Origin: Chloroflexota bacterium
Lineage (GTDB): Bacteria > Chloroflexota > Anaerolineae > CG2-30-64-16
Direction of reading: 5' to 3'
Length of the DNA: 64,000 nucleotides
NCBI GenBank assembly: GCA_026389845.1
Contig: JAPLHB010000068.1
Span: forward strand, 1-64,000
Shown: in pieces, positions 56,398 through 64,000 of the stretch
Layout: every line of letters begins with the position of its first letter
How positions within the stretch are numbered: the first letter of the stretch is position 1
Notes under the pieces: model-generated
Seen by the model: the letters and a program-made list of their open reading frames with translations, nothing else
What the model was told of the DNA's origin: nothing
Databases searched by the model: none
Translations under genes and position numbers: made by a program

Positions 56398-56460
56398 CTA
56401 CTTTCTCAGTCTCGGATCCAGCGCATCGCGCAAGCCGTCCCCCAGCAGCAGGAGATTCAC
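56398..56460 (-). pseudogene. Remnant 3' end of a DppC-type permease gene
   Basis: Twenty codons ending at TAG 56398-56400 read VNLLLLGDGLRDALDPRLRK, the invariable C-terminus of dipeptide/oligopeptide permease subunit C (compare GDGLRDALDP at the ends of the genes at 60740 and 62678). Upstream of 56460 homology stops. It shows that a third Dpp permease gene once stood next to the Lon-like gene. The rest of the gap to 56665 holds nothing recognisable. Confidence 0.75.
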
Positions 56461-56665
56461 CAGCCGCGCACCAAATCACCCGTCAGTGCAATGCTCGGGT
56501 GACCTATGAAAGTCGGGTCGTAGGCAAGTGGATGACTGCCAAAAGCCATACAGACATCCACTTGTCCACAGTCTCCTGCGACGACAGCGAGGATGCGACG
56601 CCTGGAAACAGGAGGCTACGGTACCCTAATCATGACCGCTCCCGTGTCTGACACCCCCCTCCGCC

Positions 56666-57430
56666 TCACGGCGCCTTGCCGAACCACTTGGTGTAGATTT
56701 TATCGTACTCGCCGCTCGCCTTGACGTTCTTCAGGCCGGTGTTGAAGAGCGGCAGCACCTTCTTGGGATCGCCCTTCTGGGCCACCACGCCGAAGACCTC
56801 CTTGGTGACGATGGTAGCCGCGAGCTTGAGCTTGCCCTTGAATTGGGGAGAATTGAGCGCGAAGTCGGCCGCCACCGGGGTGTCTACCACGACCGCGTCA
56901 ATGTTCTTGTTGAGCAGGTCGAGCATGGCCAGGTCGGCGGTGTCGTAGCCTTTGAGCGTCGCGCCCTTGATCTTCTCGACCTCGAACGCGCCGGTGGTGC
57001 CGATCTGCGCGCCCACCTTCTTGCCCACCAGGTCAGTGCCCGACTTGATGCCGGTATCGTCGGCGCGTACCACAATGCCCTGGTCGGCGTTGAAGTACGG
57101 GTCGGAGAAGTCGTACTTGGCCCTGCGCTCGTCGTTGATCGTGACCGAGGAGATGATGGCGTCATACGCCCCACCCTCCAGGCCGGCGAAGATGCCGTCC
57201 CAGGCGGTATTCTTGATCTCGACCTCGATCTTCTGATCCTTGGCGATGGCGGCGATCAGGTCAACGTCGAAGCCGACGATCTTCTTGGCGTCGTCCATGA
57301 ATTCCATGGGCGGCCACGTCGCATCGCTGGCGAAGACGAGCTTCTTGGTGGGTTGTCCTGCGCAAGCCGCGAGCAGGCCGAACAACATCACGACCACGGT
57401 CACGATACTGAATAGCTTTAGGGACTTCAT
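56666..57430 (-). CDS. Amino-acid-type ABC transporter substrate-binding lipoprotein
   Basis: 254 residues. Signal peptide with lipobox LAACAG (Cys23) makes it a membrane-anchored lipoprotein. The SBP_bac_3 fold is clear: KLVFASDATWPPMEFMD, GFDVDLIAAIAK, WDGIFAGLEGGAYDAIISSVTI and the polar amino-acid contacts around SDPYF. The ligand is likely a polar or basic amino acid. GGAGGAG lies upstream of the ATG. No permease or ATPase gene is adjacent, so it must work with components encoded elsewhere. Confidence 0.9.
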   Translation of the reverse strand: MKSLKLFSIVTVVVMLFGLLAACAGQPTKKLVFASDATWPPMEFMDDAKKIVGFDVDLIAAIAKDQKIEVEIKNTAWDGIFAGLEGGAYDAIISSVTINDERRAKYDFSDPYFNADQGIVVRADDTGIKSGTDLVGKKVGAQIGTTGAFEVEKIKGATLKGYDTADLAMLDLLNKNIDAVVVDTPVAADFALNSPQFKGKLKLAATIVTKEVFGVVAQKGDPKKVLPLFNTGLKNVKASGEYDKIYTKWFGKAP

Positions 57431-57595
57431 CAGGGATTCTCCTCCTGTTCAGGTTGAGAGTAGATGGATTGATAAGCAGGCAAATAAACGAGTCGAGCCG
57501 CACACCTCCTTTCAGAGAAGCAAAGACCAGCAGGACAATTCGATCAGGCACGTCACTGTGCGGGCTGCGATGAGGGTTCGTGAAGAACGGGTGTA

Positions 57596-57623
57596 ATTAT
57601 AGCCTGCATCGGGGGAATGTCAA
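57596..57623 (-). promoter_or_regulatory. Promoter for the amino-acid-binding lipoprotein
   Basis: Minus strand TTGACA (57623-57618), 16-bp spacer, TATAAT (57601-57596). Gives a ~160-base leader before ATG 57430, long enough for a regulatory structure; none is recognised. The rest of the 388-bp divergent gap (57431-57818) has a weak plus-strand extended -10 TGGTAATAT at 57725-57733 and no gene. Confidence 0.75.
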
Positions 57624-57818
57624 ACGGGGGGTTCTGATGTCTGGACATGAATTCGGACAGCAAGACATCTGTCCCTCCTTATATCCGGTCCTCAGATTGC
57701 AGAGTGGCGCGCTGTCGAATCTTGTGGTAATATATAGCCCTACTCTCTCGGTGCCACCGTCCGTCATCAAAGAGTCGTGTTTGCTCGGTCTCTTTCCAAA
57801 CTTGTCAAGGAGGGGAAA

Positions 57819-59606
57819 ATGCGCAACCGTTTGTTGTCCGTTTTCGGAGCCGTGGTGACTCTCACACTGATCCTCACGGCGTGTGTGCCGGCTGCTACGC
57901 CGGCGCCTTCTGCGCCTGCAACCGAGGCGCCCAAAGCCGCGGCGCCTCAGCCGACAGCCGTACCGCCGACCGCAGTGCCCAAACCGACTGAGGCGCCCAA
58001 GCCCACAGCCACGTCTGCGCCGAAAGTCCTGCGTGTCGCGTTCCCCCAGGAACCCGATAGCCTCAACCCGTACTACTCTAACATGTGGTTCGCCGCGATC
58101 CTCGGCCCCCTCTACCTGTCTACCGGGCTGATCGTCTTCAACGACAAGAACGAGGCGGTCCCGCTGATCGCGAAAGAGATCCCCAGCACTGCGAACGGCG
58201 GTATCTCGGCCGACGGCAAGGTCATCACCTACAAGCTGCGCGACGACATCAAGTGGTCGGACGGCGAGCCGCTGACCGCCGATGACTACGTCTTCACCTG
58301 GCAGATGGTGATGAACGACAAGAACACGGTGCTCAGTCGCGATCCCTTCGACGTAGTGGTAGACAAGGTCGAAGCCAAGGACAAGAGCACCCTGGTCGTG
58401 ACGTTCAAGGAACCCTATGCGCCCTGGCAGGCCAAGATCTTCACCGGTTCCGGCGGGCCCACAGCCGGTGCGGGCGCGCTGCCCAAGCACATCCTGGAGC
58501 CGGTCTTCCAGAAAGATGGCACCCTCGATAATGCCGAGTGGAACCGCAAGCCCACGGTCGGGATCGGGCCGTACCTGTTCAAGGAATGGCAATCGGGCAG
58601 CCACCTGATCTTCGTGGCCAACCCGAATTACTGGCAGGGCAAGCCCAAGCTAGACCAGATCTATATCCGCATCGTGCCGGATGACGCCGCACAGCTCGCC
58701 GCGCTGAAGGCCGGCGACTCGGACGTCGGTACCTTCATTGACTACTCCGTGATGCCTGACCTGGAGAAGCTTGGCACCGTTGACCTGGTCAAGGCGGCAT
58801 CGGGCTACCAGGAGTCTCTGTTCTTCAACCTCAGCACCGACGCCAAGACGAAAGGCCATCCGGCGCTCCAGGATGTCAACGTCCGCAAGGCCGTCGTCAT
58901 GGCGGTTGACCGCCAGAAGATCGTCAAGGACCTGCTCGGCGGCCGGACCAAGGTTTCGAGCACCTTCTGGGAGGACACGCCCTACGCTGATCCCAGCCAG
59001 AAGCCGCTTGCCTTTGACGCGACCGGCGCGAAGAAGCTCCTGGATGACGCCGGCTGGAAGGTGGGCGCAGACGGCATCCGCGAGAAGGACGGCGTCAAGC
59101 TGAAGCTCCGCTACGCCACCACTACGCGCGACGTTCGCAAGAGCACGCAGGTGATCGTCCAACAGATGCTGAAGGACGTGGGGATTGATGTAGAGCTGAT
59201 CAACCACGCCAGCGACCTGTTCTTCGCCGGCTACGGCGACCAGGGCCCGATCGCCATGGGCCAGTATGACATCGAGCAGCACTCGTCCAACCCGGCCTTC
59301 CCCGATCCGGACTATGTGAGCTGGACGTGCAGAGAGGTCCCGTCAGACAAGAATCCGTCTGGCACGAACTACCAGTACTTCTGCGACAAGGAACTCGATG
59401 ACCTCTTCACCCAGCAGGCCGTGACGGTGGACAGCCAGGCGCGCATCCAGTTGTTCTACAAGATCGGCAAGATCCTCAATGACAAGCTCTACTGGGTGAG
59501 CCTTTGGGACGACCCGGATTGGTGGGCGATCTCCAAGAAGCTGAAGAACGCCCGGCTCTCCGGCGGCACACCATTCTGGAACGCCTACAACTGGTCCCTC
59601 GAGTAA
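57819..59606 (+). CDS. Peptide-type ABC transporter substrate-binding lipoprotein (SBP_bac_5)
   Basis: 595 residues. Lipobox LTACVP (Cys22), then a ~45-residue Pro/Ala/Thr-rich linker typical of Chloroflexota lipoproteins, then the SBP_bac_5 fold: LRVAFPQEPDSLNPYYS, ITYKLRDDIKWSDGEPLTADDYVFTW (family signature) and NVRKAVVMAVDR. Binds oligopeptides, dipeptides or other substrates of this class. GGAGG lies just upstream of ATG 57819. Followed by the two permease genes, so it is the receptor of a Dpp/Opp-type system whose ATPases are not in the window. Confidence 0.92.
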   Translation: MRNRLLSVFGAVVTLTLILTACVPAATPAPSAPATEAPKAAAPQPTAVPPTAVPKPTEAPKPTATSAPKVLRVAFPQEPDSLNPYYSNMWFAAILGPLYLSTGLIVFNDKNEAVPLIAKEIPSTANGGISADGKVITYKLRDDIKWSDGEPLTADDYVFTWQMVMNDKNTVLSRDPFDVVVDKVEAKDKSTLVVTFKEPYAPWQAKIFTGSGGPTAGAGALPKHILEPVFQKDGTLDNAEWNRKPTVGIGPYLFKEWQSGSHLIFVANPNYWQGKPKLDQIYIRIVPDDAAQLAALKAGDSDVGTFIDYSVMPDLEKLGTVDLVKAASGYQESLFFNLSTDAKTKGHPALQDVNVRKAVVMAVDRQKIVKDLLGGRTKVSSTFWEDTPYADPSQKPLAFDATGAKKLLDDAGWKVGADGIREKDGVKLKLRYATTTRDVRKSTQVIVQQMLKDVGIDVELINHASDLFFAGYGDQGPIAMGQYDIEQHSSNPAFPDPDYVSWTCREVPSDKNPSGTNYQYFCDKELDDLFTQQAVTVDSQARIQLFYKIGKILNDKLYWVSLWDDPDWWAISKKLKNARLSGGTPFWNAYNWSLE

Positions 59607-59691
59607 CGAGCTGCAGTGATGCCTGTCCCTGTCCCCTTCACCAAACCGCAAGGTGGGTGGGGGGACAGGCCTTTCCGGTTCAGGAGTTGGC

Positions 59692-60726
59692 ATGGGCTCC
59701 TATGTCGCGCGCCGCTTGATTCAAGCCATTCCTCTGCTGTTCATCATCAGCGTCATCGTCTTCGCGCTCACGTCAGAAATGGGCGATCCGCTTGCGGCGT
59801 TCGGCGGCGGGCGCAAGGCGCTCCGGTCGGAGGATCGCGCCCGACTCACGCGACAGCTCGGGCTCGACAAACCGATTTGGATGCAGTACGTGGTATGGCT
59901 GGCCGGCAACGACTGGCAGAGAGTTGACCTGGACGGCGACGGCGTCACCGAGTCAGCCGGCATTCGCCAGGGCGTGTTGCGCGGCGACTTCGGGACCTCG
60001 CTTGCCACGCACCAGCCGGTGCTGGAGATGATCAAGGAGCGGTTGCCCAACACGCTGCTGCTGATGCTGGTCAGCGAGGTCGTCATCCTGGTGTTTTCCC
60101 TCGTGATCGGCCTGATATCGGCGCTGAAACAGTATTCGATCTTCGATCACGTCATCACGACGTTTTCTTTTATCGGCTATTCCATTCCCATTCCTCTGCT
60201 GGCGCTGGGGCTGATCTACGTTTTCGCGGTCTATTTCAAACGCTGGGGGCTGCCCTACTTCCCGACCGGCGGCATGTTCGAGCCGGCGGCCGGGCCAAGC
60301 TGGCAGCAGACGGCCTGGCACATGGTGTTGCCCGTCACGGCCCTCTCCCTGATCAGTATCGCTGCCTACAGCCGTTACATTCGCGCCAACATGCTCGAGG
60401 TCCTCAGCCAGGATTATGTCCGCACCGCGTACGCTAAGGGGTTGACCCGCCTTCATGTGCTCTTCGTCCATGCGCTCAAGAATGCTGTGTTGCCGCTGGT
60501 GACGGTGGTGGGCCTGGACCTGCCGTTCCTCCTTGCCGGCGCCGTGGTGACGGAATCAATCTTCGCATGGCCGGGTATGGGACGGCTGTTCTACGATCAC
60601 ACCACGCGCTCCGACTTCCCGGTGTTGATGGGCATCATTATCATCATTGCCGTGATGGTTATCCTGTTTCAAATCATCACTGACGTGGTTTATACGTTTC
60701 TGGATCCCCGCATCCGTTACGACTGA
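59692..60726 (+). CDS. dppB: Peptide ABC transporter permease, DppB-type
   Basis: 344 residues with six membrane helices; N-terminal YVARRLIQAIPLLFIISVIVF and the EAA loop region YVRTAYAKGLTRLHVLFVHALKNAVLPLV (contacts the ATPase) are diagnostic, and the C-terminal PRIRYD is the family end. ATG 59692 follows CAGGAG. 85 bp after the binding-protein gene, 13 bp before the DppC gene. The ~70-residue insert after TM1 is a little longer than usual. Confidence 0.93.
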   Translation: MGSYVARRLIQAIPLLFIISVIVFALTSEMGDPLAAFGGGRKALRSEDRARLTRQLGLDKPIWMQYVVWLAGNDWQRVDLDGDGVTESAGIRQGVLRGDFGTSLATHQPVLEMIKERLPNTLLLMLVSEVVILVFSLVIGLISALKQYSIFDHVITTFSFIGYSIPIPLLALGLIYVFAVYFKRWGLPYFPTGGMFEPAAGPSWQQTAWHMVLPVTALSLISIAAYSRYIRANMLEVLSQDYVRTAYAKGLTRLHVLFVHALKNAVLPLVTVVGLDLPFLLAGAVVTESIFAWPGMGRLFYDHTTRSDFPVLMGIIIIIAVMVILFQIITDVVYTFLDPRIRYD

Positions 60727-60739
60727 GGTAGAGCGCTGA

Positions 60740-61690
60740 ATGGCAACCACCAGCACCGTCCCCACAGGGTTACCTGCGAGTGCCATGACCGCCCACGAGC
60801 CTCTCACCCCCGCGCGGATGGCCTGGCGGCGCTTTCGCCGGCACCGCATGGCGATGTTCGGGCTGGCGCTCCTGATCTCGCTGCTCCTCTACGTGACCGT
60901 GGGATCGCTCGTCTTCTCCGAGAAGTATGCGAACTACAACGACATCGCCATCAAGCTGCGGCCGCCGTCTGCGGTCCATCCATTCGGCACCGATGCCGTG
61001 GGGCGCGACATCCTGGCCCGCACGATCTACGGCGGGCAGATCTCGCTGCTGATCGGATTGGCGGCCGTCGCCGTGGCCCTGGTCGTGGGGGTTACGATCG
61101 GGGCGTTGTCCGGCTACTATGGAGGGCCTGTTGACAGCATCCTGATGCGCTTCACGGAGGCGATGCTGTGCATCCCGCAGCTCTTCCTGCTGATCGTCGC
61201 CGCGAAGTTCCTCAGCGGCAAGATCTCAAACTTCCAGTTCTTCGGCCGGGAAATAAACGGCGGCGTGATCATCATCGTCGTGATTATCGGACTGGATAGC
61301 TGGATGTATCTGGCGCGCATCGTCCGCTCGCAGTTCCTCTCGCTCAAGCAGCGAGACTTCGTGTTGGCGGCGCACTGCGTCGGCGCCACCAACCTTTCGA
61401 TCATGTTCCGCCATATCCTGCCCAACACCGCTGCGCCCATCATCGTCAATGCGACGTTGGGGGTAGCCGCCGCTATCTTGACCGAGGCTTACATCAGTTT
61501 CCTCGGCCTGGGTGTGCGCCAGCCCACCGCGACATGGGGCAACATGCTGGAAGACACCAACAAGTTTCTGGAGACCGCCCCCTGGTTGTGGCTCTTCCCC
61601 GGCTTATTGATCCTCTTGACTGTGCTGGCGATCAATTTCGTGGGTGATGGTCTGCGCGATGCGCTCGATCCGCAGTCGCGGGCTATGTAA
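60740..61690 (+). CDS. dppC: Peptide ABC transporter permease, DppC-type
   Basis: 316 residues. N-terminal cytoplasmic part with RFRRHRMAMFGLALL, PFGTDAVGRDILART after TM1, EAA-type loop RDFVLAAHCVGATNLSIMFRHILPN and the terminal NFVGDGLRDALDPQSR are all standard for DppC/OppC. Pairs with DppB. GAGG precedes ATG 60740. Converges on the MBL-fold gene with an 11-bp gap. Confidence 0.93.
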   Translation: MATTSTVPTGLPASAMTAHEPLTPARMAWRRFRRHRMAMFGLALLISLLLYVTVGSLVFSEKYANYNDIAIKLRPPSAVHPFGTDAVGRDILARTIYGGQISLLIGLAAVAVALVVGVTIGALSGYYGGPVDSILMRFTEAMLCIPQLFLLIVAAKFLSGKISNFQFFGREINGGVIIIVVIIGLDSWMYLARIVRSQFLSLKQRDFVLAAHCVGATNLSIMFRHILPNTAAPIIVNATLGVAAAILTEAYISFLGLGVRQPTATWGNMLEDTNKFLETAPWLWLFPGLLILLTVLAINFVGDGLRDALDPQSRAM

Positions 61691-61700
61691 CTAAGATGAG

Positions 61701-62600
61701 TCAGTAAGCCCTGGCCGCCCATCGCAACTCATTTTCCCCGATACCCACGCTCGCCTTGCCCGCCGCCTGCAGCGAGCTGAGACACGCCAACACCGTCGTC
61801 TGCGTCAGCCAGTAGATGACCGGGTTGGGGATGGTTACGCCCAGACGACGCGCGGTCAACTGAACGAGACGGGCTACGTCGCCGGTCTCGGCCAGGGAGG
61901 CAGATACCGCGGCGCGGATTGAGGCCAGGCAAACGGCGTTTTCGGCTGCCCACGGCGCGATCTGCGAGACGGCAGGCCCATGGCCGGGGACGAAGGCCGC
62001 ATAGTGGCCGTCAAGGTTGGGCAGGGCCGCCAGGGTCGCCGCGGTCTGATCCACATCCACGTAGAACGGGATGCCGTGCTTGTGCAGCACCTCCGGCGCA
62101 AAGACCGCATCCGCCACGAAACAGACGTCCCCGCCCGCCACCATCATCTGGTCGGGCGCGTGGCCGCGGGCAGGAATCACAGTAAACGGTACCCCGCCGA
62201 GTACCTGATCCCCAGTCCCCAATCCCTCGGTCACCGGACACGCTTCCGCCAGGGTGAACTTATGGCGCAACTCGGCCGCAGGCGCCGCGCCGGAGAAAAG
62301 ATAGAGCGGCTCCAGGATGGGATGGGCGACGACCGCCGCCTCCACCCCGGCCGCGTAGACCGGCGCGCCCGTCCGCGCCCGGATTGTCGCCGCGCCGCCG
62401 AAATGGTCCGCGTGCGCGTGCGTAATGACCACCGCGACCAGTTGCACCTTCAGGGCGTCAATGTGGCGCAGGATCTTCTTGGCCGTGTCTTTGTCGAGGC
62501 CGGTATCTACCAGCACTGCACGGCCGTCGTGAAGGATCAACCCGGCGTTGGAACCGCCGCGGAGCTGATAGGCATTTGGGGTAAGAGGGATGAGGTCCAT
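61701..62600 (-). CDS. MBL-fold metallo-hydrolase
   Basis: 299 residues. The metal-binding THAHADH (~60-66) and the later His in PARGHAPD (~145) and the final PGHGP (~205) mark a metallo-beta-lactamase-fold hydrolase of the glyoxalase II/flavoprotein-like group; a C-terminal helical part follows (~225-299). Residues near 125-132 (LGTGDQV) are encoded by a GGGGACTGGGGATC-type tandem repeat, another in-frame insertion. Substrate unknown. Confidence 0.85.
   Translation of the reverse strand: MDLIPLTPNAYQLRGGSNAGLILHDGRAVLVDTGLDKDTAKKILRHIDALKVQLVAVVITHAHADHFGGAATIRARTGAPVYAAGVEAAVVAHPILEPLYLFSGAAPAAELRHKFTLAEACPVTEGLGTGDQVLGGVPFTVIPARGHAPDQMMVAGGDVCFVADAVFAPEVLHKHGIPFYVDVDQTAATLAALPNLDGHYAAFVPGHGPAVSQIAPWAAENAVCLASIRAAVSASLAETGDVARLVQLTARRLGVTIPNPVIYWLTQTTVLACLSSLQAAGKASVGIGENELRWAARAY
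62203..62225. repeat. CCCCAGTCCCCAATCCC tandem repeat inside the MBL gene
   Basis: Three degenerate heptamers (GATCCCC, AGTCCCC, AATCCCT) in a row; frame kept. Confidence 0.55.
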
Positions 62601-62610
62601 TGCTCTTTTT

Positions 62611-62668
62611 GAAGATTGGAGGTTGGAGGTTTCCAGTGTCCAACTTCCAGCTTCCAGCTTCTAGCTTC
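62611..62668. repeat. Heptamer block (GGTTGGA / CTTCCAG)
   Basis: GGAGGTTGGAGG (62619-62630) is followed by CCAACTTCCAGCTTCCAGCTTC (62640-62661), with variants of TTCCAGC in tandem. It fills the gap between the MBL and permease genes. Confidence 0.7.
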
Positions 62669-62677
62669 GCGCCTTCG

Positions 62678-63568
62678 TCACGCGCGCAACCTGGGATCCA
62701 ACGCGTCCCGCAGGCCATCGCCAAGCAGGTTGAAGCCGAGCACGGTGAGCATGATCGCCAAACCGGGGAAGAGCAACACCCACCAGGCGCCGCTCGTCAG
62801 GTATTTGACGCTATCCGCCAACATGGCGCCCCATTCGGGGTAGGGAGGCTGTTGGCCCAGGCCCAGGAAGCCGAGCGCGGCGATCTCCAGGATGGCGCCA
62901 GCGATGCCGAGCGTGCTCTGCACCAGGATCGGCGAGAGGCTGTTGGGCAGGACGTGGCGGAAGAGGATGCGGCCGGAGGGCGCGCCGACGGAACGCGCGG
63001 CATTGATGTACTCGAACTGCTTGACCGAGAGGACGGTCGAACGCGCGATGCGGGCGTCAACGGGAATATTGACGATGGTAATGGCGAGCAGTGCGTTGCG
63101 CAGGCCAGGGCCGAGGAGGGCGACTACGGCGATAGCCAGCAACAGCCCCGGAAACGAGAGCAGGACATCCATCGCAAACATGATCACCAGGTCAACCGTC
63201 TTGCCAGCAAAGCCGGAAAACAGGCCCAGCAGCGCGCCAACGAGGATGGCGATCAACACCGAGCTGACGCCGACGCCCAATGACGCCCGCGCGCCCTGCG
63301 CCACGCGATTCAAGACGTCCCGTCCCTGCTCATCTGTCCCCATCAGATGTTGAGCCGACGGCGGAAGCAGCTGGCTGACGAGGTCTGAGTCAGTTCTGGC
63401 ATTATACGGGAAGACCACCGGGACGGCGACCGCAAGCAAAATGAAGAAGACCGTGATCGCCATGCCCAGGCGCGCCAGCCGGTTGGCGACGAGACGCCGC
63501 CAGGCATCATGCCAGAGGCTGCGCGGAGGCCGGGTAAGCCCTTCGGTCGTGGTAACGATGCTGCTCAC
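62678..63568 (-). CDS. dppC: Peptide ABC transporter permease, DppC-type (second system)
   Basis: 296 residues. LMGTDEQGRDVLNRV after TM1, EAA loop FEYINAARSVGAPSGRILFRHVLPN and terminal FNLLGDGLRDALDPRLR are diagnostic. The GTG at 63568 is preferred because AAAGG lies 7 bases upstream; a GTG at 63589 is also in frame. It follows a DppB-type gene on the minus strand and is a separate system from the plus-strand one, with only family-level similarity between the two C subunits. Confidence 0.92.
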   Translation of the reverse strand: MSSIVTTTEGLTRPPRSLWHDAWRRLVANRLARLGMAITVFFILLAVAVPVVFPYNARTDSDLVSQLLPPSAQHLMGTDEQGRDVLNRVAQGARASLGVGVSSVLIAILVGALLGLFSGFAGKTVDLVIMFAMDVLLSFPGLLLAIAVVALLGPGLRNALLAITIVNIPVDARIARSTVLSVKQFEYINAARSVGAPSGRILFRHVLPNSLSPILVQSTLGIAGAILEIAALGFLGLGQQPPYPEWGAMLADSVKYLTSGAWWVLLFPGLAIMLTVLGFNLLGDGLRDALDPRLRA

Positions 63569-63589
63569 TGGATGCCTTTCGCTGAACAC

Positions 63590-63665
63590 TGTGTCAGCAT
63601 CCTTCGACTACGTGGCGGAAAAACGTCGCCACTCCGCTCACGCGAAGCGTGCTCCGCTTGGGTGG
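63590..63665. repeat. Repeat-like spacer between the two minus-strand permease genes
   Basis: Contains TCAGCATCCTTCGACTACG and two small inverted repeats (GGCGGAAAAACGTCGCC; CACGCGAAGCGTG). Similar CATCC/GGATG-flanked strings occur at 19087-19140. No coding potential. Confidence 0.5.
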
Positions 63666-63689
63666 CCCGTAGCCGAATCTGAATGCACC

Positions 63690-64000
63690 CTAGTCGAACC
63701 TGATGCGCGGGTCCACCAGCGCGTACAGGATATCCACGCTCAGATTGACCCCCACAAAGATAATCGCAATGAAAAGGGTGACCCCCTGGACGATGGGGTA
63801 GTCGCGCGAATAGATGGCGTCAACCAGCCATCGGCCGATGCCCGGCCACGAGAAGACCGTCTCGGTGAGGATGGCGCCCGACAACAGGCGTCCCACCTGC
63901 AAGCCGATGACCGTGATGATGGGCAGCCAGGCGTTGCGCAGCGCGTGGCGGATCACCACTGTGCTTCCCTTCAGCCCTTTGGCGTGCGCCGTGCGGATGT
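63690..64000 (-). CDS. dppB: Peptide ABC transporter permease, DppB-type (partial, start outside window)
   Basis: The C-terminal ~103 codons. The EAA-type loop (IRTAHAKGLKGSTVVIRHALRNAWLPI) runs into the window edge, followed by two membrane helices (SGAILTETVFSWPGIGRW; FIAIIFVGVNLSVDILYAL) and the family end VDPRIRFD. First subunit of the second peptide permease; the coding frame is open to base 64000. Confidence 0.92.
   Translation of the reverse strand, partial: IRTAHAKGLKGSTVVIRHALRNAWLPIITVIGLQVGRLLSGAILTETVFSWPGIGRWLVDAIYSRDYPIVQGVTLFIAIIFVGVNLSVDILYALVDPRIRFD

Overview
This is a 64 kb piece of a high-GC bacterial chromosome. The best guess is an anaerobic or facultative member of the Chloroflexota (Anaerolineae-like). 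That guess is inference only. It rests on an Hdr/Mvh-type [NiFe]-hydrogenase, solute-binding lipoproteins with Pro/Thr/Ala-rich linkers after the lipobox cysteine, ABC-2 exporters, HerA/Mre11-type repair genes, and dense short dispersed repeats of a kind common in that phylum. No rRNA or tRNA gene was recognised.

Layout. 1-5.75 kb: end of hdrA, mvhD-mvhG-mvhA, a hydrogenase maturation protease and two regulators (DRTGG; CBS plus HATPase), with a broken transglutaminase gene between. 5.9-9 kb: two membrane proteins and a fused glycosyltransferase/sugar transferase. 9-18.4 kb: a TumE-like toxin-antitoxin pair coupled to uvrC, a large cNMP-binding/bacterial-PH membrane protein, an alpha/alpha-barrel-like protein, a DUF433/PIN pair, xseA, xseB and a YuiD-like protein. 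18.5-29 kb: ECF sigma/anti-sigma pair, two ABC-2 transport systems, an MFS transporter and rarD. 29.2-31.1 kb: SPL-like radical SAM protein and mutM.

31.1-33.3 kb is a foreign-looking island. It has a near-consensus promoter, an array of four 23-bp palindromes at 40-41 bp spacing, an AT-rich orphan gene, an integron attC-like site and a DUF1801 gene. 33.3-39.7 kb is a sugar-catabolism cluster (two PfkB kinases, an FGGY kinase, an unusually long dehydrogenase) whose genes are separated by copies of a hairpin element. 39.7-43.3 kb: M14 carboxypeptidase, a PGN_0703-type nuclease and a HEAT-like protein.

43.3-53.8 kb is a defence/repair hotspot: vapC/phd, Mre11/SbcD-like nuclease, GxxExxY protein, HerA, DUF3800, DUF6922/AbiEii pair, a phage-ABA-like protein, a DNA methyltransferase, a frameshifted NotI-like restriction enzyme and mazF. 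The herA 5' end is present three times, with modules between the copies, and a candidate ~100-nt small RNA lies beside the intact herA. 53.9-64 kb: Lon-like protease, an amino-acid-type binding lipoprotein, a peptide-type (Dpp/Opp) ABC transporter, an MBL-fold hydrolase and a second, opposing peptide permease pair that runs off the window.

The strongest unexplained themes are: (1) several families of short repeats inserted in frame inside ordinary genes; (2) the palindrome array plus attC cassette region; (3) repeated module insertion at the start of herA; (4) a GxxExxY gene bracketed by direct repeats; and (5) the herA-adjacent candidate sRNA. Domain names come from reading the translated sequences. 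No database search was run.
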